A DNA stretch of 43,330 bases from a virus, in the IMG/VR virus record IMGVR_UViG_3300019776_000846, positions 1 through 43,330 of that record; one strand, written 5' to 3'. Below are positions 39,965 through 43,330 of this stretch, in pieces. The first letter of the stretch is position 1; every line of letters begins with the position of its first letter. Under the pieces are notes generated by a model. That model made no database searches, was not told the DNA's origin, and saw only the letters and a list, made by a program, of their open reading frames with translations. Both the position numbers and the translations under genes were made by a program.

Positions 39965-40381
39965 ATGCAAAAAATTCACATCGTTGGCTATCTTGCCAAA
40001 GACCCTGAAGTCCGCATGACGCCTGCGGGCTTAATGGTGGTCAATCTAAATATTCCTACGGCAGATAAATGGAAAGATAAGACAACCGGTGAATGGCGCG
40101 AAGAAACCGAATGGCATCGTGTTGTATTTTTTGGAAAAAATGCGGAGAACGCACAAAAGTATTTAAAAAAAGGGTCTTGCATTGCCGTTGAAGGCAAACT
40201 CAAAACGCGCAAGTGGATCGACAAAGACACCGGCTTAGAGCGTCAAGCTACCGATGTCATGGGTGAGCATTACAAAATGTTTGGGGAGCGTAATAAAGCC
40301 CCCCAAGAAGCGAGCGCGGCGCAATACACGCGTGCCAAAGAATCACCTGAAGCACCCCTTGATGACGAAATCCCTTTTTAG
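39965..40381 (+). CDS. ssb: Single-stranded DNA-binding protein
   Basis: The 138-residue protein has the SSB OB-fold sequence: HIVGYLAKDPEVRMTPAG, NLNIPTADKW, EWREETEWHRVVFFGKNAENAQKYLKKGS, and VEGKLKTRKWIDKDTG. It ends in the acidic tip DDEIPF, which in SSB proteins binds partner proteins. It starts the second part of the early region and follows the repeat cluster. An AAGAAG-type weak site (ccgaaagaagaaaa) precedes the ATG. Confidence 0.95.
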   Translation: MQKIHIVGYLAKDPEVRMTPAGLMVVNLNIPTADKWKDKTTGEWREETEWHRVVFFGKNAENAQKYLKKGSCIAVEGKLKTRKWIDKDTGLERQATDVMGEHYKMFGERNKAPQEASAAQYTRAKESPEAPLDDEIPF

Positions 40382-40392
40382 AAAGAACCATT

Positions 40393-40569
40393 ATGTCCTT
40401 CTCCTTCCCCGTTACCCTTCCGATTACTTCATTCGCTGACTTACAACGTGAGCGCGATCAATTTGATTTAGCTGTCGCCGCCCACAAAAACATGGATGCC
40501 GATAGCAACGCCTTAATTAACGCGATGAATGGTCAATTTGATGAGATGTTTCGGTTACTCACAAAATGA
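40393..40569 (+). CDS. Small unknown protein between ssb and ninB (58 aa)
   Basis: Starts MSFSFPVTLPITSFADLQRE and ends NGQFDEMFRLLTK. It is 12 bp after the ssb stop with AAAGAA before the ATG, and its stop overlaps the ninB start (ATGA). Helical and amphipathic in its second half. No family is recognised, but the coupled overlaps make it a likely real gene. Confidence 0.65.
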   Translation: MSFSFPVTLPITSFADLQRERDQFDLAVAAHKNMDADSNALINAMNGQFDEMFRLLTK

Positions 40570-40952
40570 ATCGTTTATTTATCTTGCGCGAGGCATCGCA
40601 GTATGAAGCGATGTCCCATTTTATTGCCGCCCACTGGCAGGCAGTAAGCCGTACCAAGCCGTTATCGGTGGCAGTACGGGCATATAGCCCCAAGCGCTCA
40701 AGCGAGCAAAACAAGCGCTATTGGGCAATCGTTGGTGAAGTAGCGGAGCAGTCGTATTTAGATGGACGCACCTATAGTGGCGAAGCATGGCATGAGTATT
40801 TCAAGCGTCGCTTTATTGGTGTCGAAGATTTACCTGATGGGGGTTGTATTGGTATTAGCAGTGCCAGCCTATCAGTGGAAGGGTTCGCCGAATTTATGAC
40901 GAAAGTAGAGTTTTATGTAATAGATGCACTCGGGTGCGAATTGACCGCCTAA
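40566..40952 (+). CDS. ninB: NinB-family recombination protein
   Basis: The 128-residue protein has the NinB (lambda Orf) pattern: PLSVAVRAYSPKRSSEQNKRYWAIVGEVA, GEAWHEYFKRRFIG and the C-terminal ...FAEFMTKVEFYVIDALGCEL. NinB/Orf acts as a recombination mediator that binds SSB and single-stranded DNA, in line with the preceding ssb gene. The conserved RS.EQN..YW and W...FK motifs are present. Confidence 0.9.
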   Translation: MNRLFILREASQYEAMSHFIAAHWQAVSRTKPLSVAVRAYSPKRSSEQNKRYWAIVGEVAEQSYLDGRTYSGEAWHEYFKRRFIGVEDLPDGGCIGISSASLSVEGFAEFMTKVEFYVIDALGCELTA

Positions 40953-41008
40953 TGCTGGCGTAATTCATCCACATCATAATAAGTTTAAAAAAGAAATGAG
41001 GTAGCAAA

Positions 41009-41287
41009 ATGGGATTATCTGAAATACGAAAAGTCGTAGCCGCTACTAATTTTAATGTCGATGACTTTGAAAAAAGAGTAGATAACCATGAACGCATCGC
41101 TTCCCTAATAGCGAAGTCGATGGATTTGATTGCCAAGCACCATAGCGCCCTCCTGCTTTGCGTAGAGAGCCACGAAACGTGCAAGGCGCATGAAGCCAAT
41201 AAAAATCTCATCATGGCTTTAGCGATGTTGCTTAAATTGCAGGCGGAGCAGATGGCGTACTGCAAGACGCAACTAGCCCTCCATTGA
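41009..41287 (+). CDS. Unknown helical protein (92 aa)
   Basis: The 92-residue protein (MGLSEIRKVVAATNFNVDDFEK) is helical, with several cysteines and histidines (AKHHSALLLCVESHETCKAHE, MAYCKTQ). A GAGGT site precedes the ATG. It lies between ninB and a terminator. The His/Cys spacing (CVESHETCKAH) could bind a metal, but this is not a known signature. Otherwise unknown. Confidence 0.6.
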   Translation: MGLSEIRKVVAATNFNVDDFEKRVDNHERIASLIAKSMDLIAKHHSALLLCVESHETCKAHEANKNLIMALAMLLKLQAEQMAYCKTQLALH

Positions 41288-41296
41288 AGCAAAAGC

Positions 41297-41327
41297 AGTT
41301 TTTCCGCTTGACGGGAAAACTTTTATT
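41297..41327 (+). terminator. Terminator of early operon
   Basis: AGTTTTTCCG (41297-41306) pairs with CGGGAAAACT (41312-41321, one G-T pair) around CTTGA, followed by TTTATT. It separates the early operon from the excisionase-like gene. Confidence 0.7.
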
Positions 41328-41336
41328 CTGAAATAC

Positions 41337-41368
41337 TACCATTACGGTATTTAATTACAAATTTGATT
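41337..41368 (+). promoter_or_regulatory. Operator pair before excisionase gene
   Basis: AAATAC-TACC-ATTAC-GGTA (core 41337-41349) is a perfect copy of the phage-wide element. A weak second copy, TACA-AATTT-GATT, begins 19 bp later (41356). The ATG is 30 bp after the first core. Confidence 0.68.
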
Positions 41369-41379
41369 AAGGTAAGACT

Positions 41380-41583
41380 ATGAGTGAATCCACACCAAAA
41401 CTACTGACTGTCAAAGAGACCGCCGCGCTACTTACCGTTGGGATTTCAACGGTTTGGAATCTGACTCGCTCCGGTCAATTGCCCAATATCAAGATTGCTG
41501 ACAAAGTAACGCGCTGGGAAGAAGCCCAAGTGATGCAATTTATTGCATCCAAGCGCTCCGCCCAAGCGAGTGACACTAGATAG
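41380..41583 (+). CDS. xis: AlpA/excisionase-like helix-turn-helix protein
   Basis: The 67-residue protein reads LLTVKETAALLTVGISTVWNLTRSGQLPNIKIADKVTRWEEAQVMQFI, a MerR-type winged helix as in AlpA and phage excisionases. It is directly beside the integrase gene; its stop overlaps the convergent integrase end by 8 bp. A perfect operator lies just upstream, so it is under the same control as the lytic genes, which makes it the most probable excision director. The symbol is used by role. Confidence 0.72.
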   Translation: MSESTPKLLTVKETAALLTVGISTVWNLTRSGQLPNIKIADKVTRWEEAQVMQFIASKRSAQASDTR

Positions 41584-42955
41584 TTGCGAGTTGCTCATTT
41601 GCGGTAGAACCCAAGCGAAGCGCGGCTTGCGCTCTTAAATCATCAATGTAATCCGCCCACTTTTGCATCATTTCAACGCGCGCATCCCAATGTTCGGTAC
41701 GGTCATAAGCGCCTTGGTAATTGTCATCTTCTTTGACGTGCGAAAGCTGAATCTCACACACCTTGGGAGGAAAATTTAAGCGTTCTTCACACATCGTTCT
41801 TCCCATAGAGCGAAAACCGTGCGGAGTTAATTCAGATGGGGAGATTCCGACCCGCTCTTTTAAATAATTATTGAGAGTCATGTTGCTCATCATGCTGTAT
41901 TTTTTACCCCAAATACCACCAAAGACATATTTTTGATCGCCGGTAATTGGTTGCATGGTTTTGAGAATGGCAAGTGCTTGTTTAGAGAGTGGTATCTCAT
42001 GCTTCTTTTTCATTTTCATTTTGCTTGCTGGAATTAACCAGTGCCCTTTTTCCCAATCAATCTCTGTCCACTCCATTTTTCGCAATTCAATGGGGCGACA
42101 CCACACGTAAGTTAAAAACCGCACCCCCCAAATTGTTTGCGGTTGTGGGTTGCCTTTAGGGTTATCAATGGGGTCTTGGGCAATCAAGTGCATCACTTCA
42201 CCAACCCGCTTGGGTTCGCGAATACTTGGGATGGGCGTACTTTTTGGTACGGTAATCACGCCTTTTAAGTCGCCCGCAGGATTCGCATGATTTTTAGGAC
42301 ACCAACCATGCTGAATGGCATACCGAAAAATCGCTTTTAAATCCGTGCCCAAGCGCTCTGCCATATCTGCGCCGCTTTTACTACGCGCAGTTTTCATGGC
42401 GGCAACCACTTGGATCACTTCAATATCGACCACGGGAGTTGAACCAAACGCGGGGTAGGCAAAACGCTCCAAACGGCGCTGGCATTTAAAGGCGTAGTCT
42501 TTGCTCCAAGGCGTGTCACCTGTTGGATCAACCTTTTCTTTAATGTATTCAAGCGCGGCAGATTTAAAGCTATTGTCCGAAGCTATTTGGTCGCGGGCTT
42601 TTGCAAGTGCTTTGACTTGGGCAGGATCAATATTGTTGGCAAGGTGCTTTTTGGCGGCATCGCGCATCTCCCTTGCATCGGCAAGGCTGACCAAGGGATA
42701 GGAGCCAAAAGACGCCAGCTTTTCTTTGCCGCCTTTGGGAAAGCGGTATTTCATGTGCCAGTGCTTGCCACCTGAAGGGGTGACGAGCAAGTACAAACCC
42801 CCCGAATCTGCGGCTTTATATGCCTTTTCTTTGGGCTTTAAATTCTTAATTTTGGTGTCTTTATCCGCCCGTATTTTTTCCTCTTTGGGCAGGCTTTTTT
42901 CCCCATTTGAAGGGGCAATAAATGGCAAAACTACAGCGCTTTCGCTACGGTTCAT
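41576..42955 (-). CDS. int: P4-type tyrosine integrase
   Basis: The 459-residue protein has an N-terminal arm-binding domain (KEKAYKAADSGGLYLLVTPSGGKHW, DUF4102 type) and a catalytic domain with Arg287 (CRPIELRKMEW), a lysine in KMKMKKKHEIPLS (about 312-318), HGFR (His379, Arg382), LSHV (His406) and the nucleophile Tyr417 in YQGAYDR. All six active-site positions can be seen. A good GGAGG precedes the ATG. P4-type integrases act at tRNA 3' ends, as found here with tRNA-Ala. The gene ends tail to tail with xis. Confidence 0.96.
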   Translation of the reverse strand: MNRSESAVVLPFIAPSNGEKSLPKEEKIRADKDTKIKNLKPKEKAYKAADSGGLYLLVTPSGGKHWHMKYRFPKGGKEKLASFGSYPLVSLADAREMRDAAKKHLANNIDPAQVKALAKARDQIASDNSFKSAALEYIKEKVDPTGDTPWSKDYAFKCQRRLERFAYPAFGSTPVVDIEVIQVVAAMKTARSKSGADMAERLGTDLKAIFRYAIQHGWCPKNHANPAGDLKGVITVPKSTPIPSIREPKRVGEVMHLIAQDPIDNPKGNPQPQTIWGVRFLTYVWCRPIELRKMEWTEIDWEKGHWLIPASKMKMKKKHEIPLSKQALAILKTMQPITGDQKYVFGGIWGKKYSMMSNMTLNNYLKERVGISPSELTPHGFRSMGRTMCEERLNFPPKVCEIQLSHVKEDDNYQGAYDRTEHWDARVEMMQKWADYIDDLRAQAALRLGSTANEQLATI

Positions 42956-43010
42956 GGTATTCCTCCAATTGGCTAAATGGTTTAAAAGCCACGTATCTAT
43001 TGGCTGGCGT

Positions 43011-43065
43011 GGTTTTATATCCCGCTTTTTGATACGCTATTCTGCTTTTATATCCCACTTTCTGA
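43011..43065. repeat. Imperfect 22-bp direct repeats upstream of integrase
   Basis: GGTTTTATATCCCGCTTTTTGA (43011-43032, 22 nt) and the copy at 43044-43065 (differing at three places) start 33 bp apart, three helical turns. They lie between the integrase start and the attR arm sites. They could bind Xis or Int. A TTGA/CTGA-type box follows at 43062-43075 (CTGAGAAGTGTCAA). Confidence 0.6.
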
Positions 43066-43079
43066 GAAGTGTCAAACTA

Positions 43080-43100
43080 TACCCCCAAATCTACCCCCAA
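43080..43100. repeat. Putative integrase arm-type sites, attR side
   Basis: Two copies of TACCCCCAA begin at 43080 and 43092, 12 bp apart, the same pair and spacing as at 162-182 beside attL. Confidence 0.7.
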
Positions 43101-43193
43101 AAAGTTTGGATAGAGGCAATTCGATTAAAACAACGGTACACGACCATAACCCCAATGAACCAATAGGCATAAGGCTTCCAAGAAAGATGGACG

Positions 43194-43219
43194 TAAAAAA
43201 ACCCGCTAGAAGCGGGTTT
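43194..43219 (-). terminator. Terminator downstream of tRNA-Ala
   Basis: On the minus strand AAACCCGCT and AGCGGGTTT form a 9-bp stem around a 3-nt loop, followed by seven T. It lies 14 bp beyond the 3' end of tRNA-Ala on the phage side of the core, so it is phage DNA. Confidence 0.82.
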
Positions 43220-43232
43220 AATTAGTGAATAT

Positions 43233-43308
<76 letters not shown>

Positions 43309-43330
43309 GAAATCTCGCGATAAAACTACA

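Overview
The window holds one almost complete temperate siphovirus-type prophage of about 43.2 kb, inserted in the 3' end of a tRNA-Ala(GGC) gene. A 15-bp direct repeat bounds it: attL core at 85-99 and attR core at 43232-43246. The intact tRNA-Ala and the tyrosine integrase lie at the right end. The 5' part of a tRNA-Glu(TTC) lies just outside the left end. The tRNA pair, the moderate GC content by eye, and the phage families (DUF2163, DUF2460, XkdF-type protease, ERF, Gp157, NinB) suggest a betaproteobacterium, perhaps Burkholderiales such as a Polynucleobacter-like host. The host is an inference; only the prophage structure is directly visible.

Layout. (1) 100-1973, plus strand: a three-gene cargo operon beside attL (Lar-like zinc protein, unknown protein, winged-helix nucleotidyltransferase). 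(2) 1978-3134, minus: compact lysis cassette with two tiny membrane ORFs, a holin-like protein, and Rz with embedded Rz1. (3) 3156-15376, minus: tail and connector genes (tip protein, NlpC/P60, DUF2163, DUF2460, tape measure, tail assembly chaperone pair with a likely -1 frameshift, tail tube, terminator, gp10-like, gp6-like). (4) 15424-18327: major capsid protein and XkdF-type prohead protease. (5) 18425-28727: a GH19-type endolysin, a 1821-residue repeat protein, small structural proteins, two exported low-complexity proteins, a Ref-like nuclease and small unknowns, inserted between protease and portal. (6) 28717-34397: portal-MuF fusion carrying two metallopeptidase-like domains, then large and small terminase. 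(7) 34572-41583, mostly plus: early region with a divergent repressor/Cro-like switch, DUF1376 and DUF6475-like replication genes, ERF recombinase, Gp157, SSB, NinB and an excisionase-like protein. (8) 41576-43246: integrase and attR.

The most unusual feature is a dispersed DNA element. A 13-bp imperfect palindrome, TAC[C/T]-N5-[G/A]GTA, often preceded by AAATAC, sits in front of nearly every transcription unit: cargo operon, tail chaperone, major capsid, protease, secreted proteins, terminase, repressor, Cro-like gene, ERF and xis. At seven places it is followed exactly 19 bp later by a second copy, usually weaker. Three copies lie in the repressor/Cro-like intergenic region, so the simplest reading is a phage-wide operator for the small XRE-type repressor, which has no peptidase domain. 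A second palindrome family, TTGA-N6-TCAA, resembling FNR/FixK boxes or origin iterons, clusters upstream of the SSB gene.
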